A DNA stretch of 64,000 bases. It comes from an uncultured Oscillospiraceae bacterium. Lineage in GTDB: Bacteria; Bacillota; Clostridia; Oscillospirales; Ruminococcaceae. How positions within the stretch are numbered: the stretch's first letter is position 1; every line of letters starts with the position of its first letter. The DNA lies in the NCBI GenBank assembly GCA_934446455.1, contig CAKSEE010000009.1:1-64000 (forward strand), given 5' to 3'. Positions 13,618 through 22,512 of the stretch are shown in pieces. The translations under genes were made by a program, and so were the position numbers. Below the pieces are notes generated by a model. That model was not told where the DNA came from. It did no database searches and saw nothing but the letters and a program-made list of their open reading frames with translations.

Positions 13618-14677
13618 CGCCGTTCTTCATAAGCTCATCCAGCTTTGCAGAGAGCTTTTCCTGCTTGTTCGGATAGAGGTGAGCATACACCTGCATTGTA
13701 GTTTCGACTCGCTCATGTCCCAAACGCTCGGCTATTTCAAGCGGCGGTATTCCCAGTTCATACAGCAAGGCGCAGTGGCTGTGCCGAATGTCGTGCAGCC
13801 TAATGCGCTTAACACCGCTTTTCTCGCAGCCACGCTTCATTTCGTGGTGTAGGTAATGCTTGGTGAAAGGGAATATTCTGTCGTTATCTCCGATTTCGTA
13901 AAGACTGTCGCAGTATTCTTTCAGCAATGAACAAAGAAAGTCGGGAATTGAAATGATGCGATTGCTTTTCGGAGTTTTGGGCGGTGTAATAACATCTCTG
14001 TCGCCAAGACGTTGATAGGACTTGTTTACAGTCAAGGTTTTCGCCGTGAAATCAAGGTCGGCGGTAGTAAGCGCCATAAGCTCGCCAATTCTTAACCCCG
14101 TCCAGAACAGCGTGTTGTAAGCTACATAAGCCATAGGTTTATCGGCAACGCACTCCACGAACTTCGTGAACTCGTCCTTTGTCCAGAAGTTCATCTCCTC
14201 GGCTTTGTTTTTGCCGATTGCTCCCGCCTTTGAGCAGGGGTTGGACTGTAAATCGTAATACTTGACGGCATAGTTGAAAATCGCGTTGAGCTGATTGTAA
14301 ACGGTTTTCATATAGGTCTGCGAATAGCCTTTTGCAAGCATCTCGTTCTCCCAAGCGATAATGTTTGCGGGAGATATTTCGGTAATTTTCTTTAAGCCAA
14401 AATACGGCATTATTTTCAAGTCGATTATGTAGTGCTTTGTACGCAGTGTGTTCTCACGCAGGCGAGGGGAAATGCTCTTGAAATACATCTCCGTGAAATC
14501 CGCAAAAGTGATGTTCAGGTCGGCTTTCTGCTCGGCAAGGAACGTTCTCAGCCATTCTTCCGCTTCACGCTTTGTTTCAAAGCCACGCTTCATCGTTTCC
14601 CTGCGCTTGCCCTGCCAGTCGGTGTAACGAAAGCGTATGTACCATTTTCCTGTTTTCGGGTCTTTCTTTGCTCTCAT
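13601..14677 (-). CDS. Tyrosine integrase of the guaA-targeted element
   Basis: 358 residues from the ATG at 14677, which is preceded by GGGAGGTG and overlaps the excisionase stop (TAATG). It has an N-terminal arm-binding fold (KDPKTGKWYIRFRYTDWQGK), a core-binding SAM-like region (FADFTEMYFKSISPRLRENT) and a C-terminal catalytic domain. Catalytic residues are visible: R196 (TGLRIGEL), H295 and R298 (LHDIRHSH), H321 (LGHERV) and the nucleophile Y331 (MQVYAHLY). It is the Tn916/phage type that integrates into gene 3' ends. Its location beside the guaA junction and the two sets of 11-base arm repeats indicate that it drives this element's integration. Confidence 0.9.
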   Translation of the reverse strand: MRAKKDPKTGKWYIRFRYTDWQGKRRETMKRGFETKREAEEWLRTFLAEQKADLNITFADFTEMYFKSISPRLRENTLRTKHYIIDLKIMPYFGLKKITEISPANIIAWENEMLAKGYSQTYMKTVYNQLNAIFNYAVKYYDLQSNPCSKAGAIGKNKAEEMNFWTKDEFTKFVECVADKPMAYVAYNTLFWTGLRIGELMALTTADLDFTAKTLTVNKSYQRLGDRDVITPPKTPKSNRIISIPDFLCSLLKEYCDSLYEIGDNDRIFPFTKHYLHHEMKRGCEKSGVKRIRLHDIRHSHCALLYELGIPPLEIAERLGHERVETTMQVYAHLYPNKQEKLSAKLDELMKNGGDDNG

Positions 14678-14883
14678 TATTCGGCACCTCCCTCTGCCTT
14701 GAGCGAGAAACCGTAAAGGCACTTCTCAAGGTATGCTCTGGGCAGTTTGCCGGCTATCGTAAGGTATCCCTGTTTTTTCAGCTCGGTGTTCATCGCTCGA
14801 ATGAGCTTGTAGGCGTGACCGTTCGATACGCCCATTACCTGTGCCAGCTCCGGCGCTGTGATGTAGATACTCTGATTACTCAT
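14677..14883 (-). CDS. Excisionase-like helix-turn-helix protein
   Basis: 68 residues: MSNQSIYITAPELAQVMGVS, then NGHAYKLIRAMNTELKKQGY, ending FSLKAEGGAE. A winged-helix/MerR-like fold with the family pattern of Xis-type directionality factors. AAGGAGGTTTCC precedes the ATG, and its stop overlaps the integrase start. First gene of the leftward operon, driven by the promoter at 14938-14966 with an operator-like dyad inside it. It should bend DNA at the element end and favour excision. Confidence 0.75.
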   Translation of the reverse strand: MSNQSIYITAPELAQVMGVSNGHAYKLIRAMNTELKKQGYLTIAGKLPRAYLEKCLYGFSLKAEGGAE

Positions 14884-14937
14884 TGGAAACCTCCTTTTCT
14901 TTATAGCAGGATATTTAATATATATCGCTGTAAATAT

Positions 14938-15024
14938 ATATTAGCACAATATTATATTGTTGTCAATAGATTTATCTATAATTTTCAAATAATACTTGAA
15001 TTTTTTATAGATATGTGTTATCAT
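14938..15024. promoter_or_regulatory. Divergent promoters with operator dyad (xis-int / repressor)
   Basis: Leftward: TTGACA (14966-14961), 17-base spacer, TAATAT (14943-14938). Rightward: TTGAAT (14996-15001), 17 bases, TATCAT (15019-15024). The spacer of the leftward promoter contains the dyad ACAATA-TTA-TATTGT (14946-14960). Binding there by the repressor encoded at 15059 would block xis-int and could set a lysogeny-like switch. Confidence 0.7.
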
Positions 15025-15058
15025 AAATATAAATTCAAATATTCAGAGGTATAATACT

Positions 15059-15661
15059 ATGTCAGAAGTAAGATTTGGTGAGCGTATTCGTACAATTCGC
15101 AAGAACGCAGGTTGCAGTCAGAAAGAGTTCTGTTCGGTTCTGGACATACCGCAGTCCACGCTGTCGGCATACGAAACGGACAGAATGCAGCCTACGGTTG
15201 CTACTCTTATAAATATAGCTACAAAGTATAATGTATCTATGGACTGGCTCTGCGGTATAGAAAAGAGCGTTCCCGGTTTTGGAACAGTAGGGGAGGCTCT
15301 GTCGGCGGTGTATGATTTAGCGGAGATAGAGGGTCTGAAGATAGACTTCACCATAAACGACCATTTACCTAATGATATCGAAACCGATACAGAGAAGTGG
15401 TCTGTGCAGCTGACGGTTTACGGAAACGACAGCGCAAACCCGCATAATGCCGATTTCTGCAACGGGGTAAGGCAGATTTCCGATAACATCAGCGATCTGG
15501 AGTCCTACTCAATTTCCGCAGAAACCTACCAAGCTGAAAAAGAAAGAATGAGAGATTATTACAGCGCTCCCATTTCTAAAAAAGACTTTCCGGAGCTGTC
15601 CCGCGAGGAACGACAGGCAAAGCACATCGAATGGGTCAAGCAACATCTGAACGACAAGTAA
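15059..15661 (+). CDS. XRE-family repressor of the mobilizable element
   Basis: 200 residues. Residues 7-62 are a clear helix-turn-helix (FGERIRTIRKNAGCSQKEFC, IPQSTLSAYETDRMQPTVAT) followed by WLCGIE, the usual end of Xre/CI-type DNA-binding domains. The C-terminal ~130 residues are acidic and not recognisable; there is no S24 peptidase motif. Transcribed divergently from xis-int and followed by a clear terminator. Likely represses excision and perhaps the rep-mob operon, acting on the dyad at 14946. Confidence 0.8.
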   Translation: MSEVRFGERIRTIRKNAGCSQKEFCSVLDIPQSTLSAYETDRMQPTVATLINIATKYNVSMDWLCGIEKSVPGFGTVGEALSAVYDLAEIEGLKIDFTINDHLPNDIETDTEKWSVQLTVYGNDSANPHNADFCNGVRQISDNISDLESYSISAETYQAEKERMRDYYSAPISKKDFPELSREERQAKHIEWVKQHLNDK

Positions 15662-15673
15662 AAATGCATAACA

Positions 15674-15706
15674 AAAGAGCCGCTGCAATCGCAACGGCTC
15701 TTTATC
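15674..15706 (+). terminator. Intrinsic terminator of the repressor gene
   Basis: AAAGAGCCG (15674-15682) pairs with CGGCTCTTT (15695-15703), and the stem runs directly into a T-rich tail. Confidence 0.8.
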
Positions 15707-15750
15707 ATAATAGTATTAAATTGTCTTGTATCGGGACAATATAGAATATT

Positions 15751-15771
15751 TGCGGTCAAAGTGCGGTCAAA
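15751..15771 (+). repeat. Arm-type repeat pair inside the right end
   Basis: TGCGGTCAAA at 15751-15760 and at 15762-15771, an exact repeat with 11-base period, about 60 bases from the att core. It matches the pair at 5176-5197. Likely integrase or excisionase arm sites. Confidence 0.65.
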
Positions 15772-15827
15772 AACTAAATCGAAACCTTGAAAACGGCTCT
15801 ACTGCGCGGTTTATTGAGGGTTGGGGT

Positions 15828-17369
15828 TTACTCCCACTCGATAGTAGCCGGAGGCTTAGAGGTAATATCATACACGATCCTGTTGATATTCTTAACCTCG
15901 TTTACAATGCGCACGGACACCTTTTCAAGCACGTCGTAGGGAATGCGCGAGAAGTCCGCGGTCATGAAGTCGCTTGTGGAAACGCCGCGCAGCGCGAGCG
16001 TGTAGTCGTAGGTCCTGTCGTCGCCCATGACGCCTACGGAGCGCATATTTGTGAGTACCGCGAAATACTGGTTTATGCTGCGGTCAAGACCTGCGTTTGC
16101 TATCTCCTCGCGGAATATCGCGTCCGCGTCCTGAAGCGTGGCTACCTTTTCGGGTGTGATGTCGCCGATTATCCTTATCGCAAGCCCGGGACCCGGGAAC
16201 GGCTGGCGCCATACCAGCTTCTCGTCAAGACCGAGCGTTATGCCAAGCTCGCGCACCTCGTCCTTGAACAGCAGACGCAGCGGCTCTATTATCTCCTTGA
16301 AATCAACGTAGTCGGGAAGCCCACCGACGTTGTGGTGGCTCTTTATAACAGCCGCGTCGCCAAGGCCTGACTCTATCACGTCGGGATAAATCGTTCCCTG
16401 CACAAGATAGTCTACCCTGCCTATCTTCTTAGCTTCTTCCTCGAATACGCGTATAAACTCCTCGCCGATTATCTTGCGCTTGCGCTCAGGCTCGGTAACG
16501 CCCGCAAGCTTGCTGAGAAAACGCTCGCCCGCGTTTACACGCACAAAATTAACGCCGCTGTCCGCGAACGCCGCCTCAACCTCGTCGCCCTCGTTCTTGC
16601 GCATTAAACCGTGGTCTACAAAAATGCAGGTAAGCTGGCTGCCGATTGCCTTTGCAAGCAGCTTGCACGCAACAGAGCTGTCAACTCCGCCCGAAAGCGC
16701 CAGCAGCGCCTTGCCGTCGCCAACCTTTGCGCGAATGTCGCGTATAGCGGTTTCGGCGTAGCTGTCCATCGTCCAGTCTCCCGCGCAGCCGCATATCTTA
16801 TAAAGGAAGTTGCCCAGCATATCAAAGCCGCGCACCGTGTGGTTCACCTCGGGGTGGAACTGCACGCCGTAGAGCTTCCTGCCCTCGTCCGCCATTGCGC
16901 CGAACGGGCACTTTACGCTGTGGCCTATCGACCTGAAGCCCTCGGGTACGCGCGTGATGTAGTCGTTGTGGCTCATCCATACAACGGTGTTCTGCTCGAT
17001 ACCGTCAAAGAGGGGCGACGCAGTGTCGACCTCGCACTCCGTCCTGCCGTATTCCGAAAGAGAAGCGTCGTGCGCAGGGCCTATCTCGCCGTCAAGCGCA
17101 TACACCATGAACTGCGCGCCGTAGCATATGCCCAGTATCGGAATGCCAAGCTCGAATATCTCGCGCGGCATACGCGGCGATTCGTCAAGGTAAACGCTGT
17201 TGGGGCCGCCCGTGAAGATGATGCCCTTCGGCGCGAGCGCCTTTATCTCCTCAATGGGGGTCTTGTAGGACTTGACCTCGCAGTATATTTTGTGTTCGCG
17301 GACGCGGCGTGCTATCAGCTGATTGTACTGACCGCCGAAATCCAGGACAAGAACAAGCTCATGAGCCAT
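15828..17369 (-). CDS. guaA: GMP synthase (glutamine-hydrolysing)
   Basis: 513 residues, full length. It converts XMP to GMP using ATP and glutamine in the cytoplasm. The N-terminal class I glutamine amidotransferase domain has the nucleophile cysteine C82 in LGICYGAQ and the His-Glu pair in VQFHPEV. The ATP pyrophosphatase domain has the PP-loop [11 protein letters not shown], and the C-terminal dimerization domain ends [16 protein letters not shown] precedes the ATG. Its last codons are the integration site of the element at 5067-15842, and its native downstream terminator is therefore displaced. Confidence 0.97.
   Translation of the reverse strand: MAHELVLVLDFGGQYNQLIARRVREHKIYCEVKSYKTPIEEIKALAPKGIIFTGGPNSVYLDESPRMPREIFELGIPILGICYGAQFMVYALDGEIGPAHDASLSEYGRTECEVDTASPLFDGIEQNTVVWMSHNDYITRVPEGFRSIGHSVKCPFGAMADEGRKLYGVQFHPEVNHTVRGFDMLGNFLYKICGCAGDWTMDSYAETAIRDIRAKVGDGKALLALSGGVDSSVACKLLAKAIGSQLTCIFVDHGLMRKNEGDEVEAAFADSGVNFVRVNAGERFLSKLAGVTEPERKRKIIGEEFIRVFEEEAKKIGRVDYLVQGTIYPDVIESGLGDAAVIKSHHNVGGLPDYVDFKEIIEPLRLLFKDEVRELGITLGLDEKLVWRQPFPGPGLAIRIIGDITPEKVATLQDADAIFREEIANAGLDRSINQYFAVLTNMRSVGVMGDDRTYDYTLALRGVSTSDFMTADFSRIPYDVLEKVSVRIVNEVKNINRIVYDITSKPPATIEWE
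15832..15842. other. Right attachment site core within guaA (attR-like)
   Basis: TCCCACTCGAT, identical to 5067-5077. It encodes, on the minus strand, the last I-E-W-E residues of GMP synthase, so integration leaves the protein intact. Confidence 0.8.
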
Positions 17370-17403
17370 TTTGTTGTACCTTCCTTTTGTAAATACTTAT
17401 TTT

Positions 17404-17432
17404 ATTATATCACGCCGCGCCGCTTTTTTCAA
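17404..17432 (-). promoter_or_regulatory. guaA promoter
   Basis: TTGAAA (17432-17427), 17-base spacer, TATAAT (17409-17404) on the minus strand. A GC-rich palindromic stretch (cgcgaaatttcgc, cgccgcgcggcg) lies just upstream at about 17443-17464. No purine riboswitch was recognised in the short leader. Confidence 0.75.
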
Positions 17433-17516
17433 TAGGCTTTTTCGCGAAATTTCGCCGCGCGGCGCTATGCTTTTAGTGATAATGACGGGCGCTTATCTCA
17501 AAACAGCCGCGCGATA

Positions 17517-18332
17517 TCACCAGTCCGTGTCCCAGTTGGTGTTGCCTGCGTCCCAGTTGCCGCCGCCCCAGTCCCAGTCATCATTGTCCCAGTCGTCGTT
17601 GTAGCTTGAGTTTGCGGAGTAATAGTCGGTGTTGCTGAAATCCGAATAATCATTGCCGCTGCTGTAGCTGCTGCCCTCCCAGTAGTCGGAATAGTTGCCG
17701 CTCAGCTCGCCGTCAACGCTGCCCGCAGGCTGCCAGCCGCCCGAAAGCGCGTCGTAGATATACCAGTCAGAAGCGCTGTGATAGTAGTGGCTGCCGTTGT
17801 AGTCGTAGTAGCCGTCCTTTGGTCCCGACGAGGAAAGCATTTCCGATATTACCACGGTAATAATGATCATTACCGCTATAATAAGTATGCTTACAATGTT
17901 CGCGACCTTGTTCTGCGCCGACTGCCGCCGCGTAGAAGCGCGCTGATACGTCCCCTCATCGGCTTTTTTTTCCCGTCTGATAGCTATCTCCGTTTTCAGC
18001 TTCTGATAAATCTCGTTTACCGCATAAGCCTCGTCCCTGCCGCTGTAGCGTACCGCGCGGGTGCCGTCGCCCTTGTTTTTGTAAACGACAAAGTTCCCGT
18101 CGCCGTCCTTGTATATGCCAAACGCCTTCGGCTCCTTGTAATCCTCGCCGATAAAGAAGCGCATCTGCGCAAGCGGCAGGTTCTTGCTCTTGCAGAACTC
18201 CTTAAGCTCCTCTATGGTCTTTGGCTCTGCCGAAGCGCTGCGCGCAAGGTGAGTGTTCACGCCGCCGCAGTTAGGGCAGGTTTCGTCCTTGTCGTCTATA
18301 AAGCTGCCGCAGTATTCGCATTTTATTCTCAT
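17517..18332 (-). CDS. Zinc-ribbon single-pass membrane protein with D/W-rich tail
   Basis: 271 residues from the ATG at 18332, which has GGAGGACGGCA in front; the longer frame to 18494 has no ribosome site. Residues ~3-23 form a zinc ribbon (CEYCGS and CPNCGG). A cytoplasmic region with IDEL-type helices follows, then one membrane segment (NIVSILIIAVMIIITVVISE). An extracellular tail opens with DGYYDYNGSHYYHSASDWYI and ends with aspartate/tryptophan-rich sequence (DWDNDDWDWGGGNWD). Family unknown. It is one of three zinc-ribbon plus transmembrane proteins in the window (with 28896 and 30458), and the degenerate gene at 18497 ends with a similar aromatic-acidic tail. Confidence 0.65.
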   Translation of the reverse strand: MRIKCEYCGSFIDDKDETCPNCGGVNTHLARSASAEPKTIEELKEFCKSKNLPLAQMRFFIGEDYKEPKAFGIYKDGDGNFVVYKNKGDGTRAVRYSGRDEAYAVNEIYQKLKTEIAIRREKKADEGTYQRASTRRQSAQNKVANIVSILIIAVMIIITVVISEMLSSSGPKDGYYDYNGSHYYHSASDWYIYDALSGGWQPAGSVDGELSGNYSDYWEGSSYSSGNDYSDFSNTDYYSANSSYNDDWDNDDWDWGGGNWDAGNTNWDTDW

Positions 18333-18496
18333 TGCCGTCCTCCAAAACGTCGCACACTTTTCCGTAAGACCGCTTCCGCGCCTTTTGCGCAGACTACTGA
18401 TTAAATTATACAGCATTTTCCTCAGCAAGTCAACAACTTTTGTGAGGGGCGGCAAAAAAGTTTCGGGACCGCCATGCAGACAGCCCCGCGCCATGC

Positions 18497-19607
18497 TTAA
18501 TCCCGGAAATCATTGCCGAAGCCCCAGTCAAAGAGGCTCAAATCCTCAGTTCCCCACCAGTCGGAGAAATCGTCGTAGCCGTAGAAGTAATCGTTACGGG
18601 GCTGTTCCCGCCGGACCATGATTTGTAGCTGTACTTTGTGCCGTCTGCCGCGGGCAGACCGATGGACAGCTCCCTGCGGATGTGGTCGCGGCTGATTTCG
18701 CCGTCGGTGATGTTGAAATAGTCGTAGTAGTAAGTGGTAGCGGGGTTGCCTATGGGGTCGTCCCATGTAACGTCCATGTTGTAATACTCGCCGTTGAGCT
18801 TTATGAGATTCCACGCGTGAGCCTCGCCAGCATAGCCCACTACAAACGCGGTGGGTCTCAAGCTTCTGCATACAATACCGGAACGCCCTTGCATACCGTC
18901 TTGCCGAGCACAAGCGCGCTGTAGGCGCTCTGATTGAGCGGCGAACCTGAAACATAGTTGTTTATGTTGGTGAGGTAGTCATGCACATACTTCACCTTTT
19001 CAATGTCTGTGGAGAATGTGTTCGCCTTAGTAAGCACCTTGGAAACGGCGCTCTCATACGCCGGTGGTCGCTCAGACCGTTTGCGGTGCTGTTGAAGCTC
19101 ACTGTAACGCTTGTTACCTCGCCGCTGCCGTTGTAGCAGTATGTAAACGCAGATTCCGCCAGGAAAAGCTCGGGGTGGTCGTAGGATATGCTGTAAGATT
19201 ATGCTCTCCGGGTCCTCGTAGTGCACGGGAACGCTCATAGTTACCGTGTCGCAGCCCTATATATCGAGGGGTAGATCTGGTCGTACGCTTTCTTATGCTG
19301 CGAGGACAGCATACTGCGGTAAAAGTAAAAGTCGTCGGAAAGCTTGCTCCGTTAATGCTCACTCCCCTCACCTGCCGAATGGGCGCGCGGCTCATCACTA
19401 TCTTCCTGTCGGGGTCGCCCGTTACGGAGATATCCTCAAAGCCCGTGCCGTATTGCAAGCCGGAAAGCTCCGCGCCGTCCGTAACGTCTTCATAAGCCGA
19501 ATCGGCAGCCGTTCGGTGGTCGCAAGCCAGACCTCCATATCGTCCGCGCAGCCGCACAGCAGGCAGGAAACCGCCAGCAGCGCCGCTATTCCAAGATGTC
19601 TTTTCAT
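18497..19607 (-). pseudogene. Transglutaminase-domain lipoprotein, multiply frameshifted
   Basis: The pieces follow one another in different frames. They are a lipoprotein signal peptide from the ATG at 19607 (MKRHLGIAALLAVSCLLCGC) and YEDVTDGAELSGLQYGTGFE; then MSVPVHYEDPESIIL and EKVKYVHDYLTNINNYV; then ALVLGKTVCKG, AGEAHAWNLIKLNGEYYNMD and VTWDDP; and a tail FSDWWGTEDLSLFDWGFGND. The Cys (TVCKG), His (EAHAWN) and Asp (MDVTWDDP) are those of the transglutaminase/papain-like fold. At least six frame changes are needed in about 1.1 kb. Either the gene is dead or the assembly is locally poor. Neighbours on both sides are intact. Confidence 0.75.
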
Positions 19608-19758
19608 ATAATACTTCCCTTTCGTTTTCATGCGGCTCATTCGCTTACAGCAGAAATCGGGCGCCGCTTTGTCTGTTATAATACACATTTGAGCATTTAT
19701 CAGGCGCTTCCGCCAAATTGCAGCGTTCTGCAGCAGAATTGCCGCGCTGCGGGAGTGC

Positions 19759-20505
19759 CTAATCGCACGCCCTTTTGGCGCCTATTTCAAGCCACACGGG
19801 TCGGAAGCCGCTGTTTATCGCTATGTTCCACGAGTGGTAGTTTGAAACGCCCGTGCCGTAAAACGCAATGTCGCCCGCGTCCTCTATCCTGTTCTTAAGC
19901 AGCGTTACAAGATACGTCCCCACGCCCATCGAGCGGTACTGCGGCATAACGTCAACGCCTATCTGCTGCCAGCCCTTAGCGTCCTCAGAGCAGCCCGCCA
20001 TGCCCATTATCTCCCCGCCGTCGTAAGCGCACAGGGCGGCGGTGTCGGGGCGCTCGGGCGTAAACTGCGGGCAGAGCGCATTCGGAAAGCGTCTGTCGCC
20101 GTAAAACTGCCGCAGCTCCTCCCCCGTAAAGAGCCGCACCCTGTAGTCGCGCCGCGGCTGCTCACGCCTGCACGGCAGGAACATATGATATGTTTCCGTC
20201 AGCCTGTAGCCGTATTTTTCAAGCTCGCGGCCAAGCTGCTCAAGCTCGGGCAGCGTGAACAGCAGGTAGCCCTCGCAGCGCTCCTTGTACCGCTCAAGGA
20301 AGCCGTGCAGCCGCTCGTCCGCGGTTATCACGGCGTTCCTGCCCGTAGTCGCCATGTGGAAGAAGTACCGCTCGTGGGAATACGCACGCCTGCCCGCGTT
20401 GAGCGCGGATACCGTCAGCACGTTCTCCTTTTTGGTAAAGTCGCCCGCAGAGCAGTTAAGCTCCGCCGCAAGCAGCTCATAGAGCCTTTCAAGGCAGTTG
20501 TCCAT
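19759..20505 (-). CDS. GNAT-family N-acetyltransferase
   Basis: 248 residues from the ATG at 20505 (GAAAGGGGCGGAG in front). The N-terminal half is family-specific and may bind the acceptor. The C-terminal half is a GNAT fold: IGVDVMPQYRSMGVGTYLVT contains the acetyl-CoA pyrophosphate loop (Q/R-x-x-G-x-G/A) and SNYHSWNIAINSGFRPVW the last strand-helix motif. Substrate unknown. Monocistronic on the minus strand. Confidence 0.8.
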   Translation of the reverse strand: MDNCLERLYELLAAELNCSAGDFTKKENVLTVSALNAGRRAYSHERYFFHMATTGRNAVITADERLHGFLERYKERCEGYLLFTLPELEQLGRELEKYGYRLTETYHMFLPCRREQPRRDYRVRLFTGEELRQFYGDRRFPNALCPQFTPERPDTAALCAYDGGEIMGMAGCSEDAKGWQQIGVDVMPQYRSMGVGTYLVTLLKNRIEDAGDIAFYGTGVSNYHSWNIAINSGFRPVWLEIGAKRACD

Positions 20506-20588
20506 AGCTCCGCCCCTTTCCGCAAATTGTTTTATCGTATTATAACATATTCTGCATATTATTTCAAGAGCCGAGCAGTCAACACAAG

Positions 20589-20616
20589 CAAAAGCCGCCC
20601 CCACGAGGGAGCGGCT
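20589..20616 (-). terminator. Terminator of the amino-acid ABC importer operon
   Basis: AGCCGC (20593-20598) pairs with GCGGCT (20611-20616), stem extended by CCC/GGG, and on the minus strand is followed by TTTTGC. About 180 bases after the last gene of the operon. Confidence 0.75.
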
Positions 20617-20793
20617 ATAAAATTATTTTCTGTACCGCAGCCAAGGCTTACACCCCAACACGACGTTAGCAAGCGTAAGCCCAAAGCGCGGCACGGAGGC
20701 GGGTATTGTGCATAACCGCATTATACAGTCCGATGAAAAAGGTGCAGATGCAAGGAACCCGCGCAGCAGATGTGCCTTTATCGTCAGACGTCC

Positions 20794-21669
20794 TTACATG
20801 ACGCCGCCTTCTACTACCAGACTGTCCTTATCTACGTTTTCGCCGTATACCGCAGCGAGCGTAGCGTCATAGTCAGCGTGGAAGAACTGCTCGTCAGCAA
20901 GACCCGTCATCTCGTCGTTGAGCCACTTGAGGAGCGTTTCGTTGCCCTTTGTTACAGCGGGCGCAATAGCGTCGGTGCTGCCGAGCGACTCAACGCCAAC
21001 GGTAAAGCCGGGGTTGCTCATAGCCCACGCAAGCACCTCGGTGTTGTCCGTGGAGAACGCGTCGCCTCTGCCGTCCTGAAGCGCGGAGTACGCCTCGTTG
21101 TACTCGTCATACTTCTGAAGCTTTACGTCGGGGTAGTTTTCGGTGAAGTAGCTTTCAGCGGTGGTGCCCTTTACTACGATAAGGGTCTTGCCGTTAAGCT
21201 GCTCAGCCTCGGTTATTATCGCGCTGTCGGGAGAAACCACGCCCAGCGCTACCTTCATGTAGGGAAGCGCGAAGTCTACCTTTTCCGCGCGCTCGTCCGT
21301 TACGGTGAAGTTTGCGAGGATAATGTCAACCTTTGCGGTCTGTAAGAACTCAACGCGGCTCGCAGCCTCAACGGGAACAAGCTCCAGCTCAACGCCGAGG
21401 TCCTGAGCTATGCGCTTTGCAAAGTAAACGTCGTAGCCCTGATATTCGCCGTTGTTGTCAACATAGCCGAAAGGGTTCTTATCGGAGAATACGCCGATAG
21501 TAACCTTGCCGCTTGACTTTATCTCGTCAACGGTCCTGAAAGAGCCCGCGCCTGCCGAAGAATCCGAGCCGGAAGCGTCGGAGCCTGTCTTTGCGCCCGA
21601 GCATGCCGCAAGGCTGAGCGCCATTGCCGCCGCAGTAAATACCAGTGCAATTTTCTTGAACAGTTTCAT
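20794..21669 (-). CDS. Amino-acid ABC transporter substrate-binding lipoprotein
   Basis: 291 residues from the ATG at 21669 (GGAGGGCACAACT in front). Signal peptide with lipobox ALSLAACSG, a serine/glycine linker, then a periplasmic-binding-protein type 2 domain: GKVTIGVFSDKNPFGYVDNN, YQGYDVYFAKRIAQDLG, ILANFTVTDERAEKVDF. These are the hallmarks of the polar/acidic amino-acid binding proteins (SBP_bac_3: HisJ, GlnH, Bra). It binds the solute outside the membrane and delivers it to the two permeases encoded upstream. Last gene of a four-gene leftward operon. The exact amino acid cannot be told from sequence. Confidence 0.9.
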   Translation of the reverse strand: MKLFKKIALVFTAAAMALSLAACSGAKTGSDASGSDSSAGAGSFRTVDEIKSSGKVTIGVFSDKNPFGYVDNNGEYQGYDVYFAKRIAQDLGVELELVPVEAASRVEFLQTAKVDIILANFTVTDERAEKVDFALPYMKVALGVVSPDSAIITEAEQLNGKTLIVVKGTTAESYFTENYPDVKLQKYDEYNEAYSALQDGRGDAFSTDNTEVLAWAMSNPGFTVGVESLGSTDAIAPAVTKGNETLLKWLNDEMTGLADEQFFHADYDATLAAVYGENVDKDSLVVEGGVM

Positions 21670-21735
21670 AGTTGTGCCCTCCATTTGTCCTTTTTATGCC
21701 GCTTAAAGCGGTTTTTATATTGTCAGCCCGCCCGC

Positions 21736-22512
21736 TCAGCGCGAGTAGGTGAACGTCTGCAGGAATCTCTGCGCACGCTCGGTTTTAGGCGCGCTGAAGA
21801 ACTCCGCGGGAGTCCCCTCCTCGACGATAACGCCGCCGTCAAGGAACACCACGCGGTCTGCCACCGCCTGCGCAAACGCCATTTCATGCGTTACTATCAT
21901 CATTGTAGTGCCGCCCGCGTTCTCAGACAGCCCCGCCGTTCCCTTTGCAAGGTCAAGCACGACGTTGAGCACCTCATGCACCATTTCCGGGTCGAGCGCT
22001 GCGGTTATCTCGTCAAGCAGCATTATGTCGGGGTTCATGATAAGGCTGCGGACTATCGCCACGCGCTGCTTCTGCCCGCCCGAAAGCTCTGCGGGATAGG
22101 CGTTCGCCTTATCGCCAAGACCAACGCGGTTCAGCAGCACCATCGCCTTTTCAAGCGCCTCTTCCCTGCTCCTGCCCTGCACCCTGAGCGGCGCTAACAG
22201 AATGTTGTTTATCACCGTCATGTGCGGGAAAAGGTCGTAGCTCTGGAACACCATGCCTATCTTCTGCCGAACCTTGTAAAGGCTCTTCCTGCCGTGTTCC
22301 ACGGGCTCTCCGTGCAGCCTTACCGAGCCGCCCTGTATCGGCTCAAGACCGTTGATACATCGCAGAAGCGTGCTCTTGCCGCAGCCCGAGGGGCCTATAA
22401 GCACCACTACCTCGCCCTTGGATACGCTCAGCGACAGGTCGTTTATGACGGTGTTGTCGCCAAAGCGCTTGGTTAAATGCTCTATGTCGATTATATGCTC
22501 GCTCACCGTCAT
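21736..22512 (-). CDS. Amino-acid ABC transporter ATP-binding protein (GlnQ/HisP type)
   Basis: 258 residues with all ABC motifs: Walker [11 protein letters not shown]-loop [12 protein letters not shown], signature LSGGQKQR, Walker [16 protein letters not shown]-loop VTHEM. The insertion [18 protein letters not shown] before the H-loop is longer than usual. Start overlaps the upstream permease stop (ATGA-type). It powers import by the binding protein and permeases of the same operon. Confidence 0.92.
   Translation of the reverse strand: MTVSEHIIDIEHLTKRFGDNTVINDLSLSVSKGEVVVLIGPSGCGKSTLLRCINGLEPIQGGSVRLHGEPVEHGRKSLYKVRQKIGMVFQSYDLFPHMTVINNILLAPLRVQGRSREEALEKAMVLLNRVGLGDKANAYPAELSGGQKQRVAIVRSLIMNPDIMLLDEITAALDPEMVHEVLNVVLDLAKGTAGLSENAGGTTMMIVTHEMAFAQAVADRVVFLDGGVIVEEGTPAEFFSAPKTERAQRFLQTFTYSR

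Larger units (their letters stand above)
5067..15842. mobile_element. Integrative mobilizable element inserted at the guaA 3' end
   Basis: Bounded by two copies of TCCCACTCGAT, at 5067-5077 and at 15832-15842 inside the last guaA codons. Inside the right end lie integrase, excisionase and a divergent repressor. A RepA-like ATPase, a TnpV-like protein and a MobV relaxase follow, then the restriction-modification and ATPase cargo. No type IV secretion genes are present, so transfer would depend on a helper. Base composition is visibly AT-richer than the flanking guaA side. The 3' end of guaA is a known integration target of tyrosine-integrase islands. Confidence 0.8.

Noticed and set aside
15828..17435. 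Long plus-strand frames over guaA
   Set aside because: Shadows of a full-length, motif-complete GMP synthase in GC-rich DNA.
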